A DNA stretch of 64,000 nt from NCBI GenBank assembly GCA_026874595.1, contig CM049320.1, positions 5,955,464 through 6,019,463 on the forward strand, written 5' to 3'. Below the pieces are notes generated by a model, which saw only the letters and a list, made by a program, of their open reading frames with translations, did not search any database and was not told the origin of the DNA. This document shows, piece after piece, positions 25,086 to 37,794 of the stretch. Each line of letters begins with the position of its first letter. Position 1 is the stretch's first letter. This stretch comes from Sipunculus nudus (taxonomy: Eukaryota; Annelida; Sipuncula; Golfingiida; Sipunculidae). A program made the translations under genes and the position numbers.

Positions 25086-26629
25086 CCCATTATGTACTAC
25101 CTGAATGTATTGTATATTAATATTTTAAAACAGTGCAATGATCCTAGGTGTCAGATAATCCGAATTATAATATGAAAGTATAGAAATTAAATATTCATAT
25201 ATCAGGTGACAAACATGAATCATCAATTTCATTATTTCTTCCTTTTTTTAATATACCAATAGTAAACTATTATTTTACGTGCGTGGATCACCAAGCAACC
25301 TTCGAAAAGATATCCATTGTTTCTTTGTCTTGAACAACTAGGCAGAGACAATCGTCTTTTTCCACTAAAGTGCCAAATTAATACCTCAACCACAACCATA
25401 TAGTTTCCTTAGTGTATTTTGGTATTATGACCTCATTACAAAGTATACACGAAAAACAACAGGAAATGTTTTACCTATATACCATAGTTTTATTAACATT
25501 GTTTCTTATACTTCAGTTTCATATTATAAATCATTGAACTAACAACCGTACAGACTAGTAAATATTTAGCTTCAAAATATATCAATCTGCGTTAGACCTG
25601 TTTATGACGAGAGGGAGTCAGTTAGCCAGCAATAGATTTGGGAGATCACGTGATCTATGCCGATGTTTCGCTCTAAGCTCACAAATTATCGATCATTTAC
25701 TCGTAAACAACTGCTATTTTGTTCCTCCCTCTATTTCAGATAAAGCTTTGTGCCTGCACAAAGTCAAACTTGAAGTTGCTCTCACTGCCGCTGTAAGTCA
25801 GTACACCTGAGATGGCAGTTAGGCCATAAAAATGTATGGTTCTCAGGCACTTTTTTTTCAGAAACCAGTGCGGGCGGGCGATATTTTACATTTTTACCTT
25901 TTCTTGTATGTTTCGAAGAAAATGTCATATGATCAGGGAAAAGCATGAAAATAACAGGATATTTTGCTGAACAGGTATTAGCACTAAATAACATAAGAAA
26001 TCAAATCAAAATTGTATTTTTTTTTCTTTTGAAAGATGAAAATCAAAATAACATTTTTATATGCGTGGGGTTAAAATTGACGCGGGCGGTCCCTGAGAAT
26101 GCCTTTTATTTTTATTTATTTATTTACTTTTTTTGCCCTGACGAGTCTTTTTGCAGATACCTCGCGCAAACAAATGAGCTGTATATATTAGGCCATACCA
26201 AAATAAAAATATTTATCTTCAGATTCTGAAACCAAACATATTGAGCGATTTTTAATATCTTTTGTTTTAAATTTGCCGGTTGTGTCAAAATACTTTGACC
26301 TTTGCAAACTCACAGGAGGGATGCATAAATATGCCTCATTTTTTAAATGATGGAAAATACTAGAAATAAAAACATGATTTTAAATTCATTTTTTTAAGAA
26401 TATTATTTGCATTATTGGTGCAAATAACTAGAGATCAACAATTAGCATAGTTGACGCTTTGCTCTTTAAAAAATATATTATCAAATAATAATATTAAAAA
26501 AGCCAGGAGTGATGATTCCGTGGAAGTTTTTTCGTGTGTGTGGCCTCGTGTCCTGAAAATGTTTCAGCGGTAATATATGAGTTCTTGCTATAGTGTACTT
26601 AAAATCTGCGTCTCTTCTTCCAAGTGTTA
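25086..26629. other. intergenic, no gene seen
   Basis: No recognisable exon, RNA or repeat. Confidence 0.4.
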
Positions 26630-26880
26630 TTATGATAAGATAACCTACAAACGTACTGACCGAGTTAGCTTTTGACACTACCTGAGTATTTACAGTTTTC
26701 TCCTAATTATAAGCCATTCCTTCTTATACTTAACAATGAACAGGAAAAACCAAAGTCATTATAAGATATCCCACAAACTTTCACAAACCAAGTTAGTTAC
26801 TGACACTACCTGGATATTAACAGTCTTCTTGTAATTTACGATCATTGCTTATAAAATTTTACCATTAAAAAGAAACCGCG
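26630..26880 (+). repeat. Diverged ~128-bp tandem duplication
   Basis: Two head-to-tail copies (about 26630-26752 and 26758-26878). Both contain GACACTACCTG, an ACAGT(T/C)TTCT block, a TAATT block, an ATAA-rich part and an A-rich AAACC end. They are perhaps three-quarters identical. No coding content. Confidence 0.65.
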
Positions 26881-27159
26881 ACGTTACATTTACAATAAAA
26901 CGCATAATACAATCTGCTTTAATTAGTAATAAATAAATAGGCATCATTCTCTATTTATAATATTAATATAGTATTAATTGCATGTTATTAGAAAATTGAA
27001 CTAATATTAACCTCCTTGTTTCTGTATTAAGAGAGAACACAGCAGAAATAACCAATCACATATTTACACGTTGCTGGCGAATGATCATTAACCTTTGACA
27101 TGTATTGCGAGTTAATTAAAGATCTGAATGATGGAACAGTAACAGTTGTTATTGTAGGA

Positions 27160-27857
27160 TCTGAGTAGTAGAAGTACTTATACTAGGTCTAGAATAAGTA
27201 GATTATGTAGTGGAGGTGATAGTGGTGGCTGTTGTGGTTGTGGTGATAGTAGTGGTATGTGGTAATAGTAGTAGAAAGAGTATTAGGAGGGGGGTGTAGT
27301 AGGAGAATGGGTCGAGGTAGTAGGAGCAGTAGTAGATGTAAAAGTAAGAGGAGAAGTAGTGGGGGTAATACGAGGAGGGGTAGTTGTGGGAATAGGGATA
27401 TAACTAGTAGGAGTAGAATAAGAGCAGGTGTAGTCGGAGGAGTAGAAAAAGTAGGTGTAAAAGTAGGAGGAGATGCAGTAGTAGGAGCAGAGGTTAGTAG
27501 GCGGAGATGGTATAATAGTAGGAGTAGGAAAAGAAGTAGTAATAGAGGGAGAAGTAGGAGGAGTGAGAGAGGGTAAAGTAAGAGTAGTAATAGGTGTAGA
27601 AGGAGGAGTAGAGGTGTAGTAGTAGGAAAAGAGGTTGTAGCATTAGTAGTAGTTGTAAGAGGAGGAGGTGTAGCAGTCGGATTTGAAGTAGAAGAATTAG
27701 TAGTAGGAGGAGGAGGAAGTAGCAGGTGTAGTAGTAGGTACAGTAGTTAGAACAGGAGCAGATGGAGTAAGAGTGGTAGGAGCAGGAGGTGTATAAGTAG
27801 AAGTAACAGTAGAAGGCGTAGGGGTTGTTGTAGGAGTCGCAATAGTAGTAGAATGTA
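27160..27857 (+). repeat. 700-bp GTA/GGA trinucleotide-biased array
   Basis: About 700 bp is built from GTA, GGA, GTG and AGA triplets and is very poor in C on the plus strand, so there is extreme strand asymmetry. The 105-codon Arg/Gly/Ser-rich frame at 27259-27576 is a by-product. It is a degenerate trinucleotide satellite. A small similar patch lies at 39285-39350. Confidence 0.85.
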
Positions 27858-28283
27858 GATAAAAAGCTCGCGAAGAAAGAAAGGAGGACAGCTGATGCTT
27901 TGTTTAGGTGCGCTCCATTTGCCTTTTTGTCATGTACAGTATTTCAACTACGCTGGCAGAGCTATCGCCGTCCGTCACTGTGGTTACATGGGGTTACCTT
28001 CGTCATAATGTGACGCCCTTCGTCTAGATTGACTGGATGATGAATGACTGATTAAAGTCAAACGAATGTGTATAAAAATGGCACACAAACTATAGAGGCG
28101 CGCTGGAGACAACAAACCCTCCATTTCATCTCGTTACCAATATCGAAAATAGGAAATGCATTATTCATTAATGTTCCGATGACTCAACAAGGTCAACAAT
28201 GACTGGTTTTCAATTCGGAACAAAATGGGACAACAACATGATAAAATGTACATTGAAAACCTGTATGTCTGGCTATGCTTGTT

Positions 28284-28287
<4 letters not shown>
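27858..28287. other. intergenic, no gene seen
   Basis: Unique-looking sequence between the trinucleotide array and the (TA)n cluster. No feature supported. Confidence 0.35.
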
Positions 28288-28380
<93 letters not shown>

Positions 28381-28470
28381 AGAGTGTGTGTTTATAGTAT
28401 ACGAACTGCAATTAAAAATGTTCATTACTATTAATAATTTATATGAGTGTGTAAATATATATATATATAT

Positions 28471-28520
<50 letters not shown>

Positions 28521-28563
28521 TTCCACTGTGATGTATTGAACTTATGTATTACATTGATTACAT

Positions 28564-28619
<56 letters not shown>
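28288..28619. repeat. Compound (TA)n/(GA)n microsatellite cluster
   Basis: (TA)n at 28288-28342 joins (GA)n at 28343-28376. Further (TA)n tracts lie at 28455-28519 and 28566-28619. Open frames through this block read as YI or RE repeats and are not genes. Confidence 0.95.
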
Positions 28620-28623
<4 letters not shown>

Positions 28624-28984
28624 TATATTACAATTTTCGTCATCCCATGGTTATGTTGGTATTCGTTCATTGTAAGAGACGAATCTGCATGCCAGACTTC
28701 TATGGCGGCGAGGAGGTCTGTTATATTGCCGTATAATTCAGACAGGATCCTGTTGCTCATTTTTCTATTTTATGCTGAGCCGATGAGAGGCTTTTAGAAA
28801 GCGGATGAAGCACCCCTGGATATTCATCCGAGTACAATTAAATTCTCACACGTACCATGCGACCATCGTGATACTGATTCAGTACGCGGGAATATTGCTA
28901 TTCGTGCTGTTGCCCCTTATCCTTCAACGAAATCCGTATGCGCAACATTTCTATTGGATTAAACTTCGTGTTTTTGCCTCTGCC

Positions 28985-29205
28985 GGGAATCGACTTGATT
29001 TTGGTGTGGATCCGGCACATGATCCAGATTCAGGAACGTCAACAGGGATTCTTAAAAAAAACAGGCACTTATGCACGAATGAACCTCGCTTTATGGGCCG
29101 AATAAGTGAATGCAAACACGGTTTTGGGACCATCCCACAATATGGACAACCCACTTGGCGGAGGCTAACATGCCTTAGAATGCAGATTTCTAGTTTATAA
29201 GTACA
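28985..29205 (+). repeat. Family B dispersed repeat, copy 2
   Basis: GGTGTGGATCCGGCACATGA, CCAGATTCAGGAACGTCAAC, TGGGCCGAATAAGTGAATGC, ACACGGTTTTGGGACCATCC, ACTTGGCGGAGGC and a TTCTAGTTT end. It aligns block by block with the minus-strand copy at 48505-48110. The 131-codon frame at 28805-29200 runs through this non-coding repeat and is not a gene. Confidence 0.75.
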
Positions 29206-30609
29206 ATTTTACAATTTTAAGCAAATTTTGTATCGTTACTTCTACTTTGCAGGTATCACATATTTTCTCACAATCAGTTAATTAAAAGTATCCCTCTCAC
29301 TCCGTCAAGTTTTGTCCTACGATCCATTGAGTAATTCATTTTTTGTGTTCTCTGAAAGAGTGTCACTTAAAATTACACTGCGAAGTTAATTACCCTTCTT
29401 TTCCTGTTTATTAATGGCTAATTAACTTAAGCTATATGCATAGAGACAGCATTATTAATTACACGTGGTTTCACTCAACTGCTAATACTGCTCAGTAAAT
29501 TACCAATTTGGTAACCATCTCCGAGAAAATAACATCGCACGTCTGTTGCCGATGATAACAATGACTTGATTTATTAATTTAATTAATGATTGATCAAATT
29601 CATTTAGTCTGACGCCTTTATTTTTTCTATTTCGTCATTAAAACAGAAACACGACTATGAATATGAAATGTCAATCAAGCAACCAGTGGCGATTGGATTT
29701 TAATTGGAATATTATATTTGCAAATTCAGACTGTTTAGTTTTGTAAGTAATTTCGTTTTCAATGGATCACAATCAACTACACTTTGGAAGAATTCAGGAA
29801 TTCGTCCTAATCCATGAGAGTAAAATCAGTAATTTTACACAATACGAAAAGCAATCTTATCTTCCTAATGTTTCTTGCCTGTCAGAATATAGGGAAAAAC
29901 AAAACTTATTTCTTCAGTCAAAGGCCACGGCCACTATTTTCACTTTTAATGGAATAAAAGATTCCCTGGGTTAAGCCATAGTCCCTACTGGTGTTTAAAT
30001 GGAACGCCATTGCTGGGGAGGTCAGCAGCCGCGGTTTTCCGGTCTCGCTGGGCGCATTTTAAGTCCAGACTGCGCCTCAGACCGTTCGGGTTAACAGAGA
30101 ATTAATGTTTTGGGAACCAGTCAGGTCTCGTGATACCTAAATGCTTCTGGGCTCAGAGATAAGAAAAACAGAAAACCAGCCAAGACGCTCCCAAAAAGCC
30201 ATTAACAGTTACCACCAAGGCATTTGAAGTAGAGAAAAACAAAAAATATCAATATGTGCTGTCTATTAAGGATATGTTAAAGATGTTTCATTCTAAAGCC
30301 AGCTTTACTCATTTTTCCATATGAGTGTCAGATATGTTACGAATATTCACTCATCGGACTTGCTCCAAACATTCTGTTCCACGGAATCGCGGCTCATTTT
30401 ATTACATGCTTTCTTTTGTAAATGAGCATGAAGTTCCCTATATTATTTTTGCTAGTTCCTGCTCTTCATGTCTAAACACTCTTCAAATATATCACTGCGT
30501 GTTTAAAAAAAATCGAAATAGTCATTATTATTGGTAAAATATCAAACTGAGTAAACCTTCGATTATTTATATATACCATTCCTAAAACTGTCGCACAAAC
30601 CTGCTTCTG
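29206..30609. other. intergenic, no gene seen
   Basis: No supported exon or repeat. Confidence 0.4.
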
Positions 30610-30880
30610 TTGTTTTGGGATGGAGCCGGGAGTGTTAAGTGCCGAGGGGTCGTGAGTTCGAATCTCAGAAGGGGGCGGTGGTCTTTCATGGTAAGCCCCC
30701 ACTGGGGGTAAGGCTTACTGGGGGAACGGTGCCCAACAGTTGTGTTTCACTCACAAACGAGTGCGCCTTTCGGGGTCCTTTAGTGTTATGACCCAGCAAT
30801 TGGGATGACACACACCCAGGACCCTCAGGAGTGGTACACTGAGCCTTGCTGACGCCAAAACTATCGCGTGTAATCCGAAA
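30610..30880 (+). mobile_element. SINE family B, copy 2
   Basis: tRNA-like head with a clear B box, GAGTTCGAATCTC (~30655-30667). The body contains GTTTCACTCACAAACGAGTG, CGCCTTTCGGGGTCCTTT, CCAGCAATTGGGATGACACA and CACCCAGGACC. It aligns with the copy at 7755-8045. Confidence 0.75.
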
Positions 30881-31145
30881 CATGAATTGAATTCTGTAGA
30901 TGTGCATAGTGCTTCTATTTTAGCAAGCAATTAATATGGAGGCTGTTAATAACCTCCACACACATAAAAATATTAATAAAATGTCGCACATTTGTTCACC
31001 CTTTCTGCAAGCTGGCAAGAGTTACACATTTAATTCTAGACCAGTATTTTTTTTTAAATAAAAGACCGCGCTCCAACACCCGCTTCATAGTTCGTAGAAT
31101 ATTTTTGCGTGACCTCATCACTGTCTTCTCAAATAATTTCATTAA

Positions 31146-31260
31146 GTATCAAATGTTTCCGCCAGACGGAACCTGGGTCATTGGGCCGAATAATTGAATG
31201 CAGACACGGTGTTTTGGACCATCCAACAATAGCCCCCCCCCCCCCCCCCCCCATGACAGA
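31146..31260 (+). repeat. Family B dispersed repeat, fragment
   Basis: TTGGGCCGAATAATTGAATG, CAGACACGGTGTTTTGGACC and ATCCAACAATAG lead into a C20 run (31233-31252). The C run at this point is also seen in the 627-935 copy. Confidence 0.7.
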
Positions 31261-33085
31261 GAATTGCGTTCTATATATAGAATGGAGAATTTCTAATTCA
31301 TAAATGCTTTATGCTTCGCTCACATTGTACTACATATTTTTCCTACCTCTTTTCAATACGTCGTGAGGTTACTTTCGACACTTTCTGGTATTCTTTACGC
31401 CAGCTCACAGGCGGCAACGTTATTAATTGTCACCCAATGTTAGTCCCAGTGCACCAATTAGGCCTACCTGTATTACTCCTTTATATGAGCTGACACATAA
31501 CCTTATCGTGTATTTTGTTCTCTCTTGTCCATCATGTCTTGTTTGACCTAACCTTACTTGATCTGGGCCTTACTTATCTGTTCTGAAAGGTGTTATTGCT
31601 AAAGACATTTTTGGCAATATGGCATCTTTGCTAATTCGGTCATGTCTTTTTTTACCGAACATAACACCTGCTCTAGGTGTATGGCCCTCTGAACACCTAC
31701 ACTCCTCATGCAGCTCTTATATACTGCAGTCATTCCAGATCTCCGTCGCTTAAACTGCTGCTTCTTTCAGCCCGTTTTTTTTCGGTGAATGCACAATGCA
31801 GGGAATCAGACCAACGAGAGCGGAATGTCATCGCGGATGTTAATATTTGGAGTAGGATGCACAATGCGATACACGCTCTCACTGGTCTGAATACAATTCC
31901 TCACCCTGTGCCGAGTCGCGGTGGCCAAACCTGGAGAATCTTGCTTTAAAAAAGCAGCGGTTAAAGCGAAGGAGATTTAGAACGACCGCAGTGTGTAACC
32001 ATTACTAGAGGAGTGCACTGACCACCTGCAAATCATGTCTCCTTATCAACCAATTGGCACCTAGAGCCGATCAGCGAGAGCTTTAGCTGGGCAGTGGATA
32101 TGTAAGTAAGAAGATTTGCTAGATTTAATCATTATACACTTCACCCCAACACTCATTTTAAATCAAAGCCAATAGGGATACTAGTTAAGGGAGAAACGCT
32201 TCTCTTTGTACGGGTCCGAAGAAACGCCACCAACCGTCTGTGGAAAAAAAAGAGTGTCGCAGGCACTCCTACAGTACTTCTTGGTAAAAGCGTCGTTATT
32301 CGCGCCATATTTTAAAACACTTTAACATTTGGTCTGTCAAATAAACATGCAGGTTCGAAAGGATAATTGCATCATTTTTTCTAGCCAGAACATATAACAT
32401 TAAGCCATATGAACATAACACAAGACATTTTATAATTTTTAAACAAAGTTTTCAGCTCTCTTGATTTGGCAAATTGACTTCAGAAGCATTTTACGTAATA
32501 TCAATTTGCGATTACAGAACATTCATCATGTCATATCTATTAAAATCAATGGATGAGGAAATGGTTTATTATTTTTTTTAAATGTACATAAGAGAAAATG
32601 TCTCTACTTTGGCGGGTTATATTTGTTATCTGATTGCGAAAGACATATAAAAAATAGTTTATCTGCGTTCAAGAAGTGCTTAGTAAGACGACTTACCGTA
32701 AGGCGGTCCCATAACGTTCAAGTGTTAACCTCAAGCCGATACCCACATATCCTTCGACACAACGTGTTCTGACACGGGGCTAGGCGTATATTATGAACAA
32801 GCGATGTCGTTTCACGCACAGATGTAGCTACGCATTATCATCAATGTTAAACCAGAACCGATCGATCTACCAGCATCCCATGCATGGGCTCGTAATGGTG
32901 GAAACAATAAAACGCTCAAGTGATCTTTCCCGGCAAATGTTTGCAAAAATGTTACCCAGAATGGAATCACTTCGTCGAGGTGTCCTTTACAGTTTTATCG
33001 CAGAAATATTATCGCAGTTCTTATCATATGAATTGTTTACTTATCATTTCGAAGTATTTTAAAGTTTCTGTAATCTCAGTAGTTA
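31261..33085. other. intergenic, no gene seen
   Basis: Several short frames (for example 31677-31949 and 32793-33062) but no recognisable domain, no convincing splice pair and no dispersed repeat. Confidence 0.4.
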
Positions 33086-33291
33086 CCTGCCCGGCATGAC
33101 AGTCAAGTAGCCCATCACGTAGATTACGTGTATTTATCTGCCTGAAGCAAATTTTTCTCATGTCCATCATTTTGCTGTATAACCTCTTCATTGACCGCTC
33201 CAAAATGTCAATATCCTCTCGTGTCTGGGATGTACCCAAAATATACCTATACGCTAGACCTCTGCAGTACGATACAGTCCGTGCCTGTGTT
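33086..33291 (-). other. Unrecognised open frame, possible exon
   Basis: An open minus-strand frame of about 69 codons reads RTVSYCRGLAYRYIL near its start and SQTREDIDILERSMKRLYSK in the middle. Its composition is more protein-like than other frames in this region. It is bounded by a possible acceptor (CCCAACACAG, poor pyrimidine tract) and a good donor sequence (GGGCAG|GTAACT). I do not recognise the protein. No neighbouring exon was found. It could be an exon of an unknown gene, part of an element, or chance. Confidence 0.22.
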
Positions 33292-33580
33292 GGGGTATTC
33301 ACCACCGCACTGACTGTTTATAGATGTGTTGACTATTAATTACATCATAGCAACTGTTACCAGGGACAGGCCTTGTTGACATTTTTAAAGGTCAGATGAC
33401 ACATATATGTTGCTTATTTGTAATTTTAAAGGTCACTTTGCATGCTCCGATCAAACTTTTGTTCTTCTTTTTTTTAAATGAATGTAATATATATTTGGTG
33501 AGACAGTATATATGTACAATGTATGTATGTATATAAACATATTTATTAACATGGATTTTACAAATAGTTATAATAACTAA

Positions 33581-33769
33581 TCAAGGCACTCTCCATAATT
33601 CAGGTGGTGGCCTTCCATAGTGACTAGAGGTGGAGGAAACCGGAGAACCCGGAGAAAACCACCGCCTTGGACGGGCAACTACAACCCACTCTCATAGCCA
33701 CGCCGGGGATCGAACCCGGGTCGCCAGCAGAGAGTGTCGAGCCTTTTACTATTCGACTGTCTAGGCCCA
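33581..33769 (-). mobile_element. SINE family A, copy 2 (best preserved)
   Basis: On the minus strand: GGGCCTAGACAGTCGAATAG, then a perfect B box in GACCCGGGTTCGATCCCCGG, CGTGGCTATGAGAGTGGGTT, GGCGGTGGTTTTCTCCGGG, TTCTCCGGTTTCCTCC and the end TATGGAGAGTGCCTTGATTA. This is the cleanest of the four copies and serves as reference for the family. Confidence 0.82.
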
Positions 33770-33832
33770 ATACGTATGTATGTACGTAGGTATGAGTTTG
33801 TATATATGTACGTAGATAGAAAGTTATTTGAC

Positions 33833-33963
33833 TGGCAATGCGGGCCCATTTCATAGAGATATACAGCAAGAATACACAAAAAAAGTCGGATCATCCCGTA
33901 TGGAAATCGAACCTGTGACCCTCCGATTGCCAGTCGTCTCCTCTACCACTAAGCTAAAAGGGA
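33833..33963 (-). mobile_element. SINE family C (tRNA-headed), copy 1
   Basis: Minus strand: an A-box-like TTAGCTTAGTGGTAGAG, a GGCAATCGGAGGGTCA region, and B-box-like GGTTCGATTTCC, then a body with GATCCGACTTTTT and ATGAAATGGGCCCGC. It shares head and body with 34257-34130 in the same orientation but is more mutated. Confidence 0.75.
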
Positions 33964-34129
33964 TCCTCGACCTCCTCTGTGTATCAGCACAATTTCATAG
34001 GAACCAGCGAAGTGATGTAACTACCGTGACTGGTATTATACGTACATACTACATATGTCGACACAGCGGTGATAAACTGAAGGCCTTTCATGGTGTGCAT
34101 CAAGTATTATATGGAGATGTTTAAATTGG

Positions 34130-34257
34130 CCAGGCTGATCCATTTCAAAGAGATTTAGAACAAAAATAAACGGAAAATCTCGGATCAAACTGTATGGGAA
34201 TCGAACCCATGACCCTCCGATTGCCGGTCGTCTGCTCTACCACTGAGCTAACAGTGG
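34130..34257 (-). mobile_element. SINE family C (tRNA-headed), copy 2
   Basis: Minus strand: TTAGCTCAGTGGTAGAGC (near-consensus A box and D arm) and GGGTTCGATTCCC (perfect B box), with a GGC in anticodon position suggesting an Ala-like origin. The acceptor stem pairs only in part (ACTGT with ACAGT). The sequence after the tRNA part continues into the same body as the copy at 33833-33963. It is therefore a SINE head rather than a working tRNA gene. Confidence 0.8.
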
Positions 34258-35460
34258 AAAACGAAGAAAACCAAAGCACGAGTCTACGTTTCTTTTTGCT
34301 TAAAGTAAAAAGCATAAATCACTAGTTTCATGAATTTAATACCAGTAATATTTCATTGACAAGTAACATAAAACGTTGTTTAAACATTCACACTACACTA
34401 GAGTATCATTTTTTCATATAAAAGCAATATATTTAATAAATTAAAACAAACCTGATGTGTTATATATTTTTTTCCACATATGATATAAAACACTGAATCC
34501 TTTTATATGAATCAGACACCTTCCTTATTACAACGAAGGGAAGATTTCCATTCAATAGAAATTCATTTGAATTTTACACTATCTACATATAAACTTATTA
34601 AGTCACGTTTGTTGAGAGTTAAGTACAGGTGCTCTTTTTATTACATATAGAAGGTTCAATTTGCACTAATACAAACATACATATTAAACCATTCGTTAGA
34701 TAAATACGTAATGTGAAAAGTATAAAATAAAATTATTTAACTATATTTCCACCTGCGCATCAAATAAATTCAAGGTAGGAAAATGTTAACTTCTCATTAG
34801 AGCGCTTGCCTCCGCCAAAACCAACACCACAGCTTGTTCCTCCTCCCTCCTTACCTTCACTGGCTTCAAGGTATAATGCAAATTAATTAATTAAAAACGT
34901 GTAAATAGAGTACCTGATCACTAAGCCGGACCATTGGAATGAATGCGTTCGAATATGATAACACAGGCGCCTGAGTTTATCGGAGATTCAAAAGGACATT
35001 CGCATTAAAGCAAACGTCTTGTTTTAATTAGGCATGTATATATAGTTTTGTCTTAACATTTTGATATGTGCCAGCACAGGGAACTCACTTTGCACTGAAA
35101 TATATTACAATGTTTTTCTACATCAATTTTCTTATCTGTATACATTTCCTTCTCTATTTTTCTCATTGCATAATGCAAAGAAGTGTTTTTTTTTATATTT
35201 TATCATGTTTTATATATACATTGAAGACCACCGCCTTTTTAAGTTTATGAAGTCTGTCTATTCTGATCGAGGGAGATTTCAGTACTGGTCTCCTGGTGCA
35301 GCTTTAGCTGTCTGTATGATTTTCATGAATAAGTAATGAAACAACTTCTTTTAAATTATGTATTATGGCTGTTTTTTTTTTTTTTGTTTTTTTTTGTGTC
35401 GGCTGTTGTGCTATGCAATATACATGAAAAATCATCATCCTTTGCATCCCGGAATTTTAT
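34258..35460. other. intergenic, no gene seen
   Basis: AT-rich. A short GCTTGCCTCCGCC near 34804 recalls a family B head but is too short to call. Confidence 0.4.
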
Positions 35461-35464
35461 AATG

Positions 35465-35527
<63 letters not shown>

Positions 35528-35565
35528 ATCACCTCCATGTACATGCTCTCTCTTATTCTCTCTCT

Positions 35566-35622
<57 letters not shown>

Positions 35623-35668
35623 GCAGTGTCTTACTGTATCTGTCTCTTTGTATGCCCGCTGTCTGTCC

Positions 35669-35742
<74 letters not shown>

Positions 35743-35780
35743 GTCTGTCTGTCTGCCCGTCTGTCTGTCTGTCTGTGTCG
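35461..35780. repeat. Large compound microsatellite (TA)n-(CT)n-(CTGT)n
   Basis: (TA)n at 35466-35528, interrupted (CT)n at about 35545-35623 and again at 35669-35739, then a CTGT/CCGT-type block to about 35778. Long frames on both strands here (up to 171 codons) are repeat artefacts. Confidence 0.95.
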
Positions 35781-36483
35781 ATCTCTCATACTCGCCCATA
35801 TATAAACGTGTTCAGACAGAAGCTCATATGCGGGCTGCAAATTCAAAATAGCAACAATTTGGACGTAATCTATATATTTCAAGAAATCACCTCGACCTTT
35901 TATTCTTTCAAATCCTCAAATTCTCAGGACAGATGATTAATCGTCCACGCTGGTAGTTGATAGCCGGCCTGCTGCCGCAAGCAACTGGTCCTCTGGTCTC
36001 AGGGAACAATTTTATAAGGCAAATAATGGGGTGTCTCAAGTGGATGAGTGAATTGCGTGAATCTTAACTGCTTAGAGAGGTTGTTACGTCCACTTTTATC
36101 ATCCCTGGCTAAGAGAGATGTCATCTGAATAGCCGTATATCGTGCAGGAAGTCACAAGAGACTCTCCGTAAAAGCAGGAGTATGATCTTTTGAAGTGACA
36201 GTGAATAATTCCCTACTTATTATTTTCTTTAAATTAAGTTTGAATACGACCAAAAGCAGATAACATGGTTCTTAAAAATCTACGGTCTCCAGGGTGGTCA
36301 CAATTAATTTATACATCTTTTGATGATTAATGCACCTGGGTTGTTGCGATTACCGACTGCTCTGGCAAGGAAACCTTTAACAGGTACATCTTCACAGACT
36401 GTATCAACGTACAATTTATATTGCAGAGGAACCATCGCTACAATACAAGGAATTTTATCAAGTAAGGCAAATTATATTTATTT

Positions 36484-36620
36484 ATGCGCCTTTAGGGGGT
36501 TCCTCGGTGGTTTCACCCAGCAATGGGTGATGATAACACCAAGCCTGCAGGTACAGTAGTCACTTTGCCTGTTTAACACCAGGAAACAAAATGAAAGGAA
36601 TCGTGTGCTCCTGCCCTGTC
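36484..36620 (+). mobile_element. SINE family B, 5'-truncated copy
   Basis: TGCGCCTTTAGGGGGTTCCT, CGGTGGTTTCACCCAGCAAT and GTTTAACACCAGGAAACAAA match the body and tail of the copies at 7755 and 30610. The tRNA head is missing. Confidence 0.6.
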
Positions 36621-37794
36621 ACGTGATCTGAGTAAAGCTAGCATTAGAAAAATGAGGAAGATTACCTCCAACAACAACAAACTTTTTCAGAAGTCTGGTT
36701 CAGGGATTTTTACGTACGGGAGTATGATTAATGGTGGAGACATAACCTGCAGTAAAGCCAGTCTCTGTGTCTCTGTCGGGATATCACTGCTTGAATTAGA
36801 GAGCATTCGCACCTGGCGCGTTTTATCCCAATGCCTTACGTCTTAATTCCTTGGCTTTGTCATACTCCAACCAGTCTTAAGACCTTGTCTTTAGCAAACA
36901 AACTAGAAATTCCTACATGACATTATGACACAACTTGATTTTACGATGAGTTCAGAGGACAAATGATATGTTCGAAAATTGGTCGTTTGGATTATCAAGA
37001 GGATGATAATAAAACTGATGACTAATTGGATCATCGGAACGCAGCAATAATTCATGTGGGTATTTATTATAGGCTGATTGGTACATCATTGTGGCACAGG
37101 ACCGGTGATGCCAAAGCCCGCTAGATCACGCTACATCTGTAAGATATAATCTGTATATTTTCAATGGCCGTTATACAGTTCGCGAATCAAAAACAGCTTT
37201 TTATTATGCTATTAGATTTTGGGCTAACCGCAATCGCATTAGGACCGTGGATAGTTACGCCACTAGAGGATTGGACATGACCATGATTGGTCACTCCGGG
37301 AAGAACCGGAGGTATACCAGCTATATGTACCTGTGTTTGCTAGCCCAGGGTGACACTTAGGACATACAGATCTTACAAAAAGCTGCCAGAGTTACGCCCT
37401 GAATGCTTAATCGGTTATAAAATTATGCACATATTGGTAAAGAACCAGATCCTGTGTCAGGTATATGTGCTCAGCGCTAAAATATCGCAGTGATACTCAG
37501 TCTTAAACAGAACGGTAGAGTTCTACGACAGACCCAGTCGTGAACCGTTTTGTAAACGTATGTAGTAACGATGTGCGTGTATGGGTTATCTGATAACGTT
37601 GTCATATGTAAACATTATGAATTTACTCCATTAAATTGACAGGCCGTTTGACAGAGCTTATATCATTGTCAGTGATGCTTCTCGAATTACGTCTTTTTTG
37701 CATTCAAATAACAAGAAATACAACTGGAATATGGGCAGCCGACAGGCTACAAGAGGAATCCGCCAAACACAGAAGCATGGAATGTCTCCCTACA
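36621..37794. other. intergenic, no gene seen
   Basis: No supported feature. Confidence 0.35.

Noticed and set aside
27259-27576. 105-codon Arg/Gly/Ser-rich frame resembling an RS-type protein
   Set aside because: By-product of the C-poor GTA/GGA array; continues the same pattern outside the frame.
28805-29200. 131-codon plus-strand frame with a hydrophobic stretch
   Set aside because: The C-terminal half is a family B repeat; no conserved domain in the rest.
34185-34257. Functional tRNA-Ala gene
   Set aside because: A and B boxes are good, but the acceptor stem is only partly paired and the sequence continues into a SINE body shared with 33833-33963.
35336-35882. Frames of up to 171 codons on both strands
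   Set aside because: They translate (TA)n, (CT)n and (CTGT)n microsatellites.
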